Source: 58-81 sp012729145 (GTDB lineage Bacteria > Synergistota > Synergistia > Synergistales > Thermovirgaceae). Taken from it: a stretch of DNA of 64,000 nucleotides. The stretch lies in assembly GCA_040770625.1 (NCBI GenBank), contig JAXGIW010000007.1:39206-103205 (forward strand), read 5' to 3'. The stretch's first letter is position 1. The number at the start of each line of letters is the position of its first letter. Below the pieces are notes generated by a model. It was not told the origin of the DNA, made no database searches, and saw only the letters and a list, made by a program, of their open reading frames with translations. Shown piece after piece: positions 17,549-26,404 of the stretch. A program made the translations under genes and the position numbers.

Positions 17549-18965
17549 GTTGCCTCATATAAGAATCTAAGTGAAAGCTATTCGTTGCCTCATGGAAAAA
17601 TCTAGGCGACCTTGCCTGAGTCGATCTCGTTGCCTGCAAGAGTCCTGTTTTTGTTCCTGAAGGCCCTGTTTAGCCTTGACTTGAGCCTGTCGATCTCTTT
17701 CTTCAGGTCTGCAGGGTTGAGTGAGTCGAACTGCCCCCTCAGGTTGGATTTTACCTCTTCCGCGACGTGATCAGAGTCCAGCAGACGCTGACAGGGTGTT
17801 TTGGGCGTGTCGTAGCTCTTTTTGACCTTCGCTCCGGTCCTCGTCTTCGATATCAGCTTCGCCGAAGGGAGGAAGAAGTTAACGTAAAGCCTGTAAACGT
17901 CATAGAGCTCATTCAGGGCCTTTACCTCACCTTCCGTATCGTACCTGGCATACCCTGCCACCCTTCTTGCCACTGACCAGTTCTTCTGCTCCACGTAGCA
18001 GTTGTCGTTCTTGTTCCCTGCCCTTGACCTTGTGAAGGTTATCCTTTCGTCTTCGCAGTACTTTTGCAGGTGGTGGTTTATGAAGGTCGAATCGTTGTCC
18101 GAATCTATCCCGCAAAGAGGGAAGGGGAGACGACTCCTGATAGCCTTCAACGCCTCCATGGTCCAGATCCTCGCCCTGTTCCTGACGGCCATCAGCTCGG
18201 TCCACCCCGACGCGACGTCCGTTACGTCCAGCGTGAAGGCGAACTCTCCGCTTGAACATCCCCCCTCATGGGACACCAGGTCTATCTCCACGAAGCCGGG
18301 CTTGTCCTCATCCCAGTCGGCAAAGGTCCGTATCGGTATCTTGTGCTTCAGCAGTGTCCCGGGCTTGGTGGAGGAACGCTCCTTCAGGCGGAGCTTTCTC
18401 TTCCGGTCCGCCAGCATGCGGTCTATGGTTGCCGCAGACACGGACATGACCTTGAGCCTCCGGTCATCGTCAAGGAAGAGATCCTTCGTCGCCTCAAGTT
18501 TAGGGACCAGCCATGGAATGGCAGCGGCAAGCCTCTTGCCGCAGATGTAGTCCATCATCTTCCACAGTGTCGCCACTGCATCCGCAACCTCCCTGTCGTA
18601 GGTCCTCTTCCTCTTCCTGCGGACCTTGCTGTCCTTCCTGTCGGCCTCAAGGATGAACCGGGTGCCCCTCTTGGACTCCATGTATAGGCGCTTGCCGAAG
18701 AGGGTAAGGAGGTGCGAAGCGTAGTCACGGTTGTAGCCTGTTATCTCCGTAATCCTGTCCAGGATCTGCCCCTTATCCTTCTTCGATGCCTTGCGGTACT
18801 TATCCGCCGACTTGACGATAACTTCCCTTCTGGAAACCATCGAGAGCCTCACCCGTCCTTCCCCCTTCCCTCCGGGGCATGCCCTTCGGGAAGATGCTAT
18901 ACCTTTCGCATAGATTCTCAGGTGAGGCAACGTATCCGTTTCCCTTAGATTTTAGATGAGGCAAC
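17549..18965 (-). mobile_element. Insertion sequence with doubled terminal repeats
   Basis: The element is bounded by inverted ends of about 55 bases. Each end contains two copies of a ~21-base motif GTTGCCTCA-N5/6-AATCTA: left copies at 17549-17569 and 17584-17604, right copies (inverted) at 18911-18931 and 18946-18965. The left inner copy contains the transposase stop codon. Between them is one DDE transposase gene. The flanks (ending GGAACCCT and starting TCGGGAAC) show no direct target duplication by eye. Doubled end motifs suggest two transposase binding sites per end. Family resembles the rve-type IS1202/ISNCY group; assignment needs comparison. Confidence 0.85.
17602..18840 (-). CDS. 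DDE (rve-type) transposase
   Basis: A 412-residue transposase with an N-terminal helix-turn-helix region (ITEITGYNRDYASHLLTLF) and an integrase-core catalytic domain: D in GFVEIDLVSH, D in CGIDSDNDSTF, E in YVEQKNW. All three acidic residues are intact. The start at 18840 (MVSRREVIVKSADKY) is chosen because the upstream 30 codons run into the inner terminal repeat. No frameshift or premature stop is seen, so the copy may be active. Confidence 0.85.
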   Translation of the reverse strand: MVSRREVIVKSADKYRKASKKDKGQILDRITEITGYNRDYASHLLTLFGKRLYMESKRGTRFILEADRKDSKVRRKRKRTYDREVADAVATLWKMMDYICGKRLAAAIPWLVPKLEATKDLFLDDDRRLKVMSVSAATIDRMLADRKRKLRLKERSSTKPGTLLKHKIPIRTFADWDEDKPGFVEIDLVSHEGGCSSGEFAFTLDVTDVASGWTELMAVRNRARIWTMEALKAIRSRLPFPLCGIDSDNDSTFINHHLQKYCEDERITFTRSRAGNKNDNCYVEQKNWSVARRVAGYARYDTEGEVKALNELYDVYRLYVNFFLPSAKLISKTRTGAKVKKSYDTPKTPCQRLLDSDHVAEEVKSNLRGQFDSLNPADLKKEIDRLKSRLNRAFRNKNRTLAGNEIDSGKVA

Positions 18966-18973
18966 TCGGGAAC

Positions 18974-19002
18974 TTGAACCAATCGTGATTTATGTATAAA
19001 AT
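18974..19002 (+). promoter_or_regulatory. Candidate promoter for the TAXI receptor gene
   Basis: TTGAAC (18974-18979) and TAAAAT (18997-19002) are spaced by 17 bases and lie 130 bases upstream of the TAXI start, only 9 bases outside the insertion sequence. The insertion apparently spared the promoter but may have removed upstream regulatory sites. Confidence 0.45.
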
Positions 19003-19133
19003 TGAAGTTGCATTGAAATTGTGGTTGCAGGAAGTCCTCCAGGGAGGTGGTTTCAGGATCCGGCCTTGCAGGACAGGGGTTTTTTTTCGAGTATCAAGAC
19101 CTGAAGAAAACAAGAAGAGGAGGCGGTAGTTCC

Positions 19134-20084
19134 ATGAAGAAGATCCTTGCACTGGCTCTGGTTATGGTTATGGCCCTGGCGGCGGGCGCCTCGGCCCAGA
19201 CTTTCCTGTCCCTCGCGACAGGTGGCACAGGCGGCACTTACTACCCCATCGGCGGCGGTATTGCCGATGCGGTAAGCAAGGCCCTTCCCGATTTACAGAT
19301 GACAGCTGAGACTGGAAATGCGTCCCAGGCCAACCTGAACCTGATCGGCACCCACCAGATCGAGATGGCCCTTGTCCAGAACGACGTTGCGGCCTTTGCC
19401 TACGACGGCAGGTTCATGTTCCAGACGCCCTACAGGAATGTCCGTGCCGTCGCATCTCTCTATCCCGAGACGGTCCAGGCCATTGCCATGAAGAGGTCTG
19501 GCGTCAACTCCATGCGCGACCTCCCCGGCAAGAGAGTCTCCGTGGGAGCTCCCGGCTCCGGCGTACAGGTTGACGTCTCCCTCATATTCAGAACCCTTGG
19601 CTACAAGTACTCCGACGTCAACGCCGACTTCCTCGACTTCAATCTCACCACCGAGCGGATGAAGGACGGACAGCTCGATGTCGGGTTCGTCGTTGCAGGC
19701 TTCCCAACTGCTTCGATCATGGATCTGTCAACCATGCATGACATCACCCTGATCGAGTTCGACGATACCCTGATCGAAGAACTCCATGCCCAGTACCCCT
19801 TCTTCGTCAAGGACGTAGTCCCTGCCGGCACTTACAGGGGGATCGACAAGGATATCCAGACCGTGGCCGTTCAGGCTATGTGGGTCTGCGACGGCGACCT
19901 TCCCGAAGAGCTCGTCTACAGGGTTACCAAAGCTTTCTGGGAGAACATAGCCGATGTCCAGAAGGTCCATGCCAAGGGCCAGCTGATCACTATCGAGACA
20001 GCCCTTGACGGTATCTCGGTGCCCCTCCACCCAGGCGCTGCCAGGTACTACACCGAGATAGGCCTGAAGGTTCCAACGTTCTAG
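19134..20084 (+). CDS. TAXI family TRAP transporter solute-binding protein
   Basis: A 316-residue periplasmic receptor. Residues 1-22 are a signal peptide (MKKILALALVMVMALAAG, then ASA-Q). The mature protein begins TFLSLATGGTGGTYYPIGGG, the hallmark of TAXI receptors, and continues with QANLNLIGTHQIEMALVQND. Such receptors feed a DctQM-type sodium symporter with organic or amino acids (glutamate in characterised examples). The start has GAGGAGG upstream. No membrane subunits are adjacent: the next gene is convergent, so this is an orphan receptor in this window. Confidence 0.93.
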   Translation: MKKILALALVMVMALAAGASAQTFLSLATGGTGGTYYPIGGGIADAVSKALPDLQMTAETGNASQANLNLIGTHQIEMALVQNDVAAFAYDGRFMFQTPYRNVRAVASLYPETVQAIAMKRSGVNSMRDLPGKRVSVGAPGSGVQVDVSLIFRTLGYKYSDVNADFLDFNLTTERMKDGQLDVGFVVAGFPTASIMDLSTMHDITLIEFDDTLIEELHAQYPFFVKDVVPAGTYRGIDKDIQTVAVQAMWVCDGDLPEELVYRVTKAFWENIADVQKVHAKGQLITIETALDGISVPLHPGAARYYTEIGLKVPTF

Positions 20085-20138
20085 GATCGGTTACCATAAC
20101 AGGACAGTCCCTGAAGGGGACTCCTGAGGGAAGACACG

Positions 20139-20170
20139 AAGAGCGGCACCCGAAAGGGTGCCGCTCTTTT
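20139..20170 (+). terminator. Rho-independent terminator after the TAXI gene
   Basis: A perfect 13-bp stem AAGAGCGGCACCC/GGGTGCCGCTCTT with GAAA loop (20139-20168) followed by TTTT. The AAGA on the other side makes it possibly bidirectional, serving the convergent cold-shock gene as well. Confidence 0.9.
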
Positions 20171-20198
20171 CTCTTCAACGATTGTCTTTCAGGTTAGG

Positions 20199-20402
20199 TT
20201 AGATCTTCTGGACGTTCGCGGCCTGGGGGCCCTTGGTCCCTTCGGTTATCTCGAAGGAAACTGCCTGGCCCTCGGCGAGGGACTTGAAGCCGTCGCCCTG
20301 GATCGCGCTGAAATGCACGAAAACATCCTTGCCGTCGTCGGTGGTGATGAATCCATACCCCTTAGCGTCGTTGAACCATTTTACTGTGCCCTGTGTTGTC
20401 AA
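20199..20402 (-). CDS. Cold-shock protein (TTG start)
   Basis: A 67-residue CspA-family single-stranded nucleic-acid binder: TQGTVKWFNDAKGYGFI carries RNP1 and DVFVHFSAI RNP2. The start is placed at TTG 20402 because GGGAGG lies 7 bases upstream and this gives the canonical 67-residue length; the ATG 15 bases upstream is part of that ribosome site, and the longest reading (ATG 20459) would add 19 residues foreign to the family. Single gene, convergent with the TAXI gene. Confidence 0.92.
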   Translation of the reverse strand: MTTQGTVKWFNDAKGYGFITTDDGKDVFVHFSAIQGDGFKSLAEGQAVSFEITEGTKGPQAANVQKI

Positions 20403-20493
20403 AATCCTGCCTCCCATTTCTTCTGTTACCAGAAAGTGTTTTTCGGTGACATCCGTCACCGATAGCGAACAATAAGGTATCCGGGAGGATTTG

Positions 20494-22332
20494 TCAAGCC
20501 GATGGGGGTTGATCGAAAGACCGGTGACTTAAAAGCTCCTCCATCTCAAGCAAGGCTGACTCAAGGAGATCGACGAATCTTTCCATGTCTTCCATCATGG
20601 CTGTCCTTGAGGTCACGTTGAAGTGGATACTTCCGGGAAATGCCAGGTATCTGACCCCGAAGCCCTCGTCCTCAACAGTACCGAAGCCCGCAAGGAACAA
20701 CCCCTTCGCCCCAGAAGTACTCGTTGACAGCAGGTTTCTTCTGAGCGTGAACCACCCCGGGGTCTCGAAGAACCCGGGCGTTTCTACTATTCCCAGATCG
20801 CTCCCCATATCCCGATAGATGTTCCAAAGTCCGAAAAGATGCCTGTCAACGCCTCTTCCGTCCCTTGCTTCCCTGGTCCTTCGGACGTGCTCTTCCATGG
20901 CCTTTCTTGCAGCGGTCGCCTTTTGCTCCAGCGACACTTCCGGTCCCCTCATAAGCCTGGTGAATTCCACCGACTCCTCCGAGACGCTCCGGACAGCTTC
21001 TGTCCTTCCGTGGAGGAATTGCCTGGTCATTACCGCCTCGTAGGTATTGGCCGGGAAACCCCGAAGATCGAAGTGGGCCAGCTGAAGAGCCATCTGTATG
21101 AAGGCATCGGGTGCGGCAGAGAGGGCCTTGATGGAGTCCCTGCCGAAACGGTCGAACAGCAGAACCCTTGCGGCGGTATCGGCGGACATCCTCTGGCACT
21201 CCTCATCAGCTCTGGAGATGAATTCCCTGAGATCGTTATTCAGATGGAACTGGATCTCCCTCCATGAACATTCGCCTTTGGAAGACTCGGGAACTTTCTC
21301 CCGGAGGTCACTCTCGAAACCCGTCAGGAAGCCGGCAAGCCTTACCATTACTGACCCGTCCGTGCCTGTATGCTCCATGTTTATTGCCGCTTCTCCACCG
21401 GGGCATACGATGAGCTGCATGCTCTTGTCGAACCAGCGTGAACGCCCGTCCCCCAGGAGCATCGTCATGGAAAGATCCTTCATGTCCTTCGGCTGACGGG
21501 ACTCCAGGCAAAGAATGAACAGTGAGTTCTCAATAAGATCAAGTGATCCTGCGTTGATGGGAGACAGTGCCCTGAGGACGGCCCTGGCCTCGGCCCAGGT
21601 GTCCCGCGAAACGGCCGTGAGGACTCCCGGAGGGTACTCCGGAGGGCTTTCAAAAGAGACTATCTCAGCTAGTGCTTTCTCTATGGAGTGGCTGCTGTAG
21701 GGTCTGCCATCGTTATCAATGACATCGAGGGCGAAAAAACGCCCGTTCCGGGCAACGACTATGTGCCTCTGGTCAGGCGAGGCGGGGTTCTCTCCGGAGA
21801 TGGGTGTCCTGAGGATGTCCCGGTCCTTCTGTGGGATCCTGCACGAGGAGAAGACCTTCTTGTACTGGATCATGCATATGGGGCGATCCCCCTGCATGTC
21901 AGGTCTCAGGCTCTGGCTTTCGATGAGCTCCTTGAACCTGATCATCGCCTCGACAAGCCCTGCAGCCCGGTTGAACTGGGTCTCCTCCCCGGCAAGAGTG
22001 CCCAGGGACATCATGTAGAAGATGTTGCTGTACAGGGGGAGGGGGGAACGTCCTTCAAGATACATTCTGTCCCAGAAAGGTTCCAGCCAGTTGGCCACGT
22101 CCTTCCTGGAGGCAAACTCCACCAAAGCTTCCTGGAGCAAGGGGCCTGGGCCTTCCTCAGAGCAAAAAAACGCTGTCTCTTCAGATGTTCTCTCAAGGTC
22201 TTCGGAAGTCAAAAGCGGCTTGACCCATTCCAGGAATTTTCCGCAGGTCTCTTCAAGTCCGGGTACCGGGAGTCTCGGGATGATCCTCTGGTTCCCGAAA
22301 GTCATGTCAGAGTACTGGGCAAGGTTTTTCAT
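20494..22332 (-). CDS. Choline/carnitine O-acyltransferase family protein
   Basis: A 612-residue member of the carnitine acyltransferase family, common in eukaryotes and sparse in bacteria. The N-terminal LPVPGLEETCGKFLEWVKPL, the middle YKKVFSSCRIPQKDRD and HIVVARNGRFFALDV, the catalytic histidine H321 in INMEHTGTDGSV, and the C-terminal STSTSG...GFGVRYLAFPGSIHFNVTS all align with family blocks. It should move an acyl group between CoA and carnitine or a similar alcohol; the real acceptor is unknown. No signal peptide. The gene is followed 3' by csp and preceded by an Asp/Glu racemase gene (45-base gap). Confidence 0.85.
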   Translation of the reverse strand: MKNLAQYSDMTFGNQRIIPRLPVPGLEETCGKFLEWVKPLLTSEDLERTSEETAFFCSEEGPGPLLQEALVEFASRKDVANWLEPFWDRMYLEGRSPLPLYSNIFYMMSLGTLAGEETQFNRAAGLVEAMIRFKELIESQSLRPDMQGDRPICMIQYKKVFSSCRIPQKDRDILRTPISGENPASPDQRHIVVARNGRFFALDVIDNDGRPYSSHSIEKALAEIVSFESPPEYPPGVLTAVSRDTWAEARAVLRALSPINAGSLDLIENSLFILCLESRQPKDMKDLSMTMLLGDGRSRWFDKSMQLIVCPGGEAAINMEHTGTDGSVMVRLAGFLTGFESDLREKVPESSKGECSWREIQFHLNNDLREFISRADEECQRMSADTAARVLLFDRFGRDSIKALSAAPDAFIQMALQLAHFDLRGFPANTYEAVMTRQFLHGRTEAVRSVSEESVEFTRLMRGPEVSLEQKATAARKAMEEHVRRTREARDGRGVDRHLFGLWNIYRDMGSDLGIVETPGFFETPGWFTLRRNLLSTSTSGAKGLFLAGFGTVEDEGFGVRYLAFPGSIHFNVTSRTAMMEDMERFVDLLESALLEMEELLSHRSFDQPPSA

Positions 22333-22377
22333 TCCTGGAGACCTCCCTTAGTTATCGAAGTGGGTTACTCTTCCCTT

Positions 22378-23118
22378 CTACATGAAACCGCTGTACCTTT
22401 CCCTTCGGACCGCCGAGTGGACGTGCCTGATCATGGTAATGAAGTCGAAGACCGGGAGATCCACAGCCTCCTGCACAGCAGCCGCATAGGGTGGAAGATC
22501 GCTGCACTCAAGTAGTACGGCCCCCAGGTCGGGGTTCTCCTCCTTCATCCTTGCCGCTACACCTGTAACTTCCTTTTCTATCTGGTCAGAGTCCATCGTC
22601 CCCTTTTCCTCGAGGATCGAACTTCTGAACTCGTACTGATCCTCCATCCCGTATACTGCCAGGGGGATCTCGGGAGTGATCCCGACAGATTCAAAATGTT
22701 CCTGGGTGAGACAACTCTTGTTGGCAGTAATTATGCCTACTACCCGGCCGGGGGGCAGCATTCTGTAAATGAAGGGAACCTGTAAAAGGCTGGAGATAAA
22801 GACAGGGATATTCACCGATTGAGCCACTTGCCTCTGGAAGAGAGCCATGAAGCCGCAGGCGCCTGTGATCGCCCTTACTCCCTCGGCCTCCAGCTCCCTT
22901 GCGGCATCGATGAAGGGCTCCAGGAGGGATGGGTCCCGCTCATTGAGGAGCCTGTCTATGGAAGCTCCCTGAACCTCCTTGTACCTTACAGGAAAATCAT
23001 ACGTGGTAGCGTTGCCCACGTTGCCCGGTACGCAGGGGTAGCAGGCATCGAGGATCAGAATTCCTATCGATACACCGTCCCATGACCTTGTCCTGCTTCT
23101 CACCTTGTAGAAAGCCAT
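22378..23118 (-). CDS. Aspartate/glutamate racemase superfamily protein
   Basis: A 246-residue cofactor-independent racemase-fold protein. The two expected catalytic cysteines are present, in ITGACGFMALF and VLLECSDLPPYA, and GNVGNATTYDFPVRYKEV is typical of the aspartate/hydantoin racemase group. Substrate cannot be read from sequence. Start at 23118 (MAFYKVRSR) chosen because an upstream extension lacks similarity. It lies directly upstream of the carnitine-type acyltransferase, hinting at a shared amino-acid or betaine pathway. Confidence 0.8.
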   Translation of the reverse strand: MAFYKVRSRTRSWDGVSIGILILDACYPCVPGNVGNATTYDFPVRYKEVQGASIDRLLNERDPSLLEPFIDAARELEAEGVRAITGACGFMALFQRQVAQSVNIPVFISSLLQVPFIYRMLPPGRVVGIITANKSCLTQEHFESVGITPEIPLAVYGMEDQYEFRSSILEEKGTMDSDQIEKEVTGVAARMKEENPDLGAVLLECSDLPPYAAAVQEAVDLPVFDFITMIRHVHSAVRRERYSGFM

Positions 23119-23192
23119 CTTGAACTCCCCTTGTCTGTGTGGATTCGTATGCTCTGCTCCCTGAAGGAACATTTGACCGACGTCGGACGGGA

Positions 23193-23813
23193 CTACTGGT
23201 CCATCTCGACAAGAACCGATGTTCCGGGTCTTATACCCCAGCCTGGTGGAAACCCGGGAAACCAGGGGAACCTCTCCACCGGTCTGGGAACGGCCCCGGG
23301 GTAGACGACCAGGACAAAACAGCGGCCTTCGCTGTCAACAAGATGGGAAACCCCTGCCGGCAGAAGTCCGGGGGGGATGACCCTTTTGTACCAGACTCCG
23401 AAAACGTTCTCCCACTCACCCATACGGAAGGTCCTGCTCCCCTGTTCTGAAAGGACTTCGTCCTTCCCCTTGGGAGGGAGACCCCTGCTTTCGGGTGTGT
23501 CGTCCCGGGGGTACCACTGGGGAGGATCTGAAGGGGAGATGATCTCCACTGCGGAGGGATCCAGGCTATACCAGTTGCCATAAACGTCGACCAGGGACCT
23601 TGCAGCCTCCTTGCCATCGGGAGGGATCGCCTCCCTCAGCCACCGGTCACCGTCGAAGAACCAGTCTCCCCAGAAGGGAGCTTCTTTCAGGCCATCTTGC
23701 GGGAAAAGGGCATTTTCATACCACTCCTGGGCGGACGCTGCACTGATCGCACTAAGGGAAAACAGGGAAAACAGAAGGAGGATCACACTGAAAAGAGGGG
23801 TTCTTCGGTCCAT
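23193..23813 (-). CDS. Secreted protein of unknown function
   Basis: A 206-residue protein that I do not recognise. Residues 1-28 are a signal peptide (FSVILLLFSLFSLSAISAASA). The mature part is rich in W, P and D, with many WY/WF pairs (WGDWFFDGDRWL, GNWYSLD, QWYPRDD, GVWYKRVIPPG) and no transmembrane segment. The repeated aromatic pairs suggest small beta modules. ATG 23813 gives a clean signal peptide; the frame is open further upstream. It precedes the racemase gene on the same strand (75 bases). Confidence 0.65.
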   Translation of the reverse strand: MDRRTPLFSVILLLFSLFSLSAISAASAQEWYENALFPQDGLKEAPFWGDWFFDGDRWLREAIPPDGKEAARSLVDVYGNWYSLDPSAVEIISPSDPPQWYPRDDTPESRGLPPKGKDEVLSEQGSRTFRMGEWENVFGVWYKRVIPPGLLPAGVSHLVDSEGRCFVLVVYPGAVPRPVERFPWFPGFPPGWGIRPGTSVLVEMDQ

Positions 23814-23972
23814 AAGGTCACACCCCCTGTTTGAAGCCGTCAAGGCTCCTGAAAATATGTCCGTATCATACCAGATGAGGATCATGTAAATATGGGATAC
23901 CATCATCAGGTCCAGAAAGTGCATGGCTCCTCCCGGAGCGAACGAAAACCTTAAAGGAGCATCCGCCTGGAC

Positions 23973-25391
23973 CTAAAGGTCGACGATCTTTCCCGGGTTG
24001 AGGATAAGATTGGGGTCGAAGACCCTTTTGATTCCCCTGATGATCTCAAGCTGGGTATCGTCGAGGAACATCCCCAGGTAGGCCTTTCTCTTCAGACCTA
24101 TTCCGTGCTCGCCCGAAAGGGTCCCCCCCAGCTCTCTTGTTGCCAGGTACAGGTCTCTCCTTGCCCCCTCGATGGCTTCATGCCAATCTTCGCAGCTCTC
24201 ATCGACAAGGAGGTTCACATGGATGTTACCGTCGCCGACGTGCCCGTAATTGACCGCCTCAAGGCTGTACCTCCTGCAGGCCTCGCTTACCCTTTCCAGG
24301 AGCGGTGGGATCTTGCTGGTGGGTACAACCAGGTCCTCCTTGGCGTACTTCGTGTAAAGGACAATTATCGCCTCGGCGATATTCTTGCGGGTCTTCCAGA
24401 TCTGTTCACGGAAATTCCGGTTGTCCGCAACGAAGACCTCCAGGGCGCCGTTCTCGAAACAGAGATCCCCGACCCTCTCGTACTGGTCCGAGAGGACCTC
24501 CTCGTCGTTCCCCTCAAGCTGGATGATAAGGTGTGCCCCGGCATCCTGATAGGGGAGCCTGCTTCCCAGGTACCTGGAGACAACGCTGAGGGAATTCCGG
24601 TCCATGAACTCCAGTGAGGAGGGGATCAGCTTGGCCTCCCTCATGACCCTTGGCACCAGGGCTATCGCCTCCTCTACTGTCCTGAAGGGCACAAGGAGAT
24701 CGACTACCTTCTCCTGCCTCGGGACAAGCTTGAGCACCACCCTGGTCACGACACCCAGGATACCCTCGGAGCCGACGATAAGGTGGACCAGGTCCAGTCC
24801 TGTAACATCCTTTCGTCTCTTTCCCCCGAACCAGGTCACCTTTCCTGAGGGGAGTACCACCTCGAGGGCCAGAACGTTTGCCCCCGTCGTTCCGTATTTG
24901 ATGACTTTGTTGCCACCCGCGTTCTCCGCCACGTTGCCTCCAATGAAGGAGGCATCTCCGCTGCAGGGATCCCCGACGTACTCAAGACCGTGCCGGGCCG
25001 CCGCAGCCTGGATCTCGGCGGTAACGACCCCCGGCTCTGCGGTGATAGTAAGGTTTTCCAGGTCTATTTCCAAAATGCGGTTCATCCTGTCGAAGGCCAT
25101 CACGATCCCGCCGAAGGCCGGAACGGCACCACCGGAGAGGCCTGTCCCGGCCCCCCGGGGCGTAACAGGTATCCTTCGGGAGTCCGCATAGGCGAGGAGC
25201 GCCGATACATGTCCGGTGCTCTCGGGAAAGACAAGGACCTCGGCCCGGTACTCCCTGTCCCAGAACTGAAGCCCGACTTCATCACGGGAGTAGGACGCAA
25301 GCTTCTCCGGATTCACTGTCACGTTATGAGCCCCCAGGAGTCTTTCGAGGTCCCTGACGACCTCCCGGGTTACCGCTGAATAGGCTGTCAT
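23973..25391 (-). CDS. FAD-binding dehydrogenase, GlcD/LctD-like
   Basis: A 472-residue FAD-linked oxidase/dehydrogenase (FAD_binding_4 plus FAD-oxidase C domain). The FAD motif reads TPRGAGTGLSGGAVP, followed by GDPCSGDASFIGGNVAENAGG; the C-terminal catalytic region has YGHVGDGNIHVN and GTLSGEHGIGLKR. Relatives oxidise D-lactate, glycolate or other 2-hydroxy acids. The 4-base overlaps with etfA and of etfA with etfB indicate one complex, as in the LctBCD lactate dehydrogenase of acetogens. Substrate not determined. Confidence 0.9.
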   Translation of the reverse strand: MTAYSAVTREVVRDLERLLGAHNVTVNPEKLASYSRDEVGLQFWDREYRAEVLVFPESTGHVSALLAYADSRRIPVTPRGAGTGLSGGAVPAFGGIVMAFDRMNRILEIDLENLTITAEPGVVTAEIQAAAARHGLEYVGDPCSGDASFIGGNVAENAGGNKVIKYGTTGANVLALEVVLPSGKVTWFGGKRRKDVTGLDLVHLIVGSEGILGVVTRVVLKLVPRQEKVVDLLVPFRTVEEAIALVPRVMREAKLIPSSLEFMDRNSLSVVSRYLGSRLPYQDAGAHLIIQLEGNDEEVLSDQYERVGDLCFENGALEVFVADNRNFREQIWKTRKNIAEAIIVLYTKYAKEDLVVPTSKIPPLLERVSEACRRYSLEAVNYGHVGDGNIHVNLLVDESCEDWHEAIEGARRDLYLATRELGGTLSGEHGIGLKRKAYLGMFLDDTQLEIIRGIKRVFDPNLILNPGKIVDL

Positions 25392-26404
25392 GTACAGACC
25401 CCCTTTCTGCCCCTGAGAGCATCTATCAGCCGGGGGACTATATCGAAAAGATCCCCGCAGAGTCCGAAATCCGCGACGCGGAATATCGGAGCCTCAGGAT
25501 CCTTGTTGATAGCTACTATAAGCCCCGCCGTCTGCATACCCGCAAGGTGCTGCACTGTACCCGATATTCCTACGGCAAAATATACTTTCGGGGCTACTAC
25601 CTTGCCGCTGAGACCAACCTGGTGAGAGTAGGGGACCCACTTGTTGTCCACTGCCGCCCGGCTGGCCCCCACCCCTCCGTCGAGGAGTTCCGCCAGTTCC
25701 CGGAGGAGAGCGAAATTCTCCTTTTTTTTCACTCCCTTACCCCCCGATACGATCACGTCGCGGTCCTGGATGTTGACATCGTCACCCCCGGAGCGTTCGA
25801 GGCCGAGGGGGACCACCCGGCTCTCGAAACAGTGATCGGGGAGGGTCAACTCGCTGACGTAACCTTCCCTGTCGGGGTCCGATGCCGGGATCGCGAAGGT
25901 CCTCGGTCTGACCGTCGCCATCTGCGGGCGGTGTTCAGGGGTCCTTATGGTGGCCATGATATTCCCACCGATGGCCGGGCGGGTCTGAAGGAGCTGCTTC
26001 GTCTCCGGATCTATATCGAGTCCAGTGCAGTCGGCGGTGAGACCGGTCCTCAACATGGCAGCAACGGCTGGCATGATACTCCTCCCCGATGTAGTGGCCG
26101 GAGCAAGGACTATGTCTGGTCCAATATCCTTAATGACCCTGTAGAGGATCCGGGACTGGACCTCCTGGTCGAAGAGACTTAGGCGCCTGTCCCTTACGCA
26201 GATCACACTGTCAGCCCCGTAGCCGATCAGCGTTTCGGGGTTCACATCCACCCCGGAGAACAACAACAGGGTTGACACCTCTGTGCCCAGGTCGTCGGCC
26301 AGAATTCGAGCCTTGGCTGTAAGCTCCAGTGTGGCCTGATGAAGCCGCCCCGACCTTACCTCCCCGAGGACAAGAATGCCACCAGGGTGAGAGTCTCTTC
26401 TCAT
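25388..26404 (-). CDS. etfA: Electron transfer flavoprotein alpha subunit
   Basis: A 338-residue EtfA. The C-terminal FAD domain carries the signature KVYFAVGISGTVQHLAGMQ and NKDPEAPIFRVADFG. The N-terminus starts GGILVLGEVRSG without the ferredoxin-like CXXC extension found in LctC of Acetobacterium. It forms a heterodimer with the adjacent EtfB and passes electrons from the downstream FAD dehydrogenase. Confidence 0.94.
   Translation of the reverse strand: MRRDSHPGGILVLGEVRSGRLHQATLELTAKARILADDLGTEVSTLLLFSGVDVNPETLIGYGADSVICVRDRRLSLFDQEVQSRILYRVIKDIGPDIVLAPATTSGRSIMPAVAAMLRTGLTADCTGLDIDPETKQLLQTRPAIGGNIMATIRTPEHRPQMATVRPRTFAIPASDPDREGYVSELTLPDHCFESRVVPLGLERSGGDDVNIQDRDVIVSGGKGVKKKENFALLRELAELLDGGVGASRAAVDNKWVPYSHQVGLSGKVVAPKVYFAVGISGTVQHLAGMQTAGLIVAINKDPEAPIFRVADFGLCGDLFDIVPRLIDALRGRKGVCT

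Noticed and set aside
17520..19000. Target-site duplication of the first insertion sequence
   Set aside because: Flanks share only GGGAAC-like letters at different distances; no direct repeat abuts the ends.
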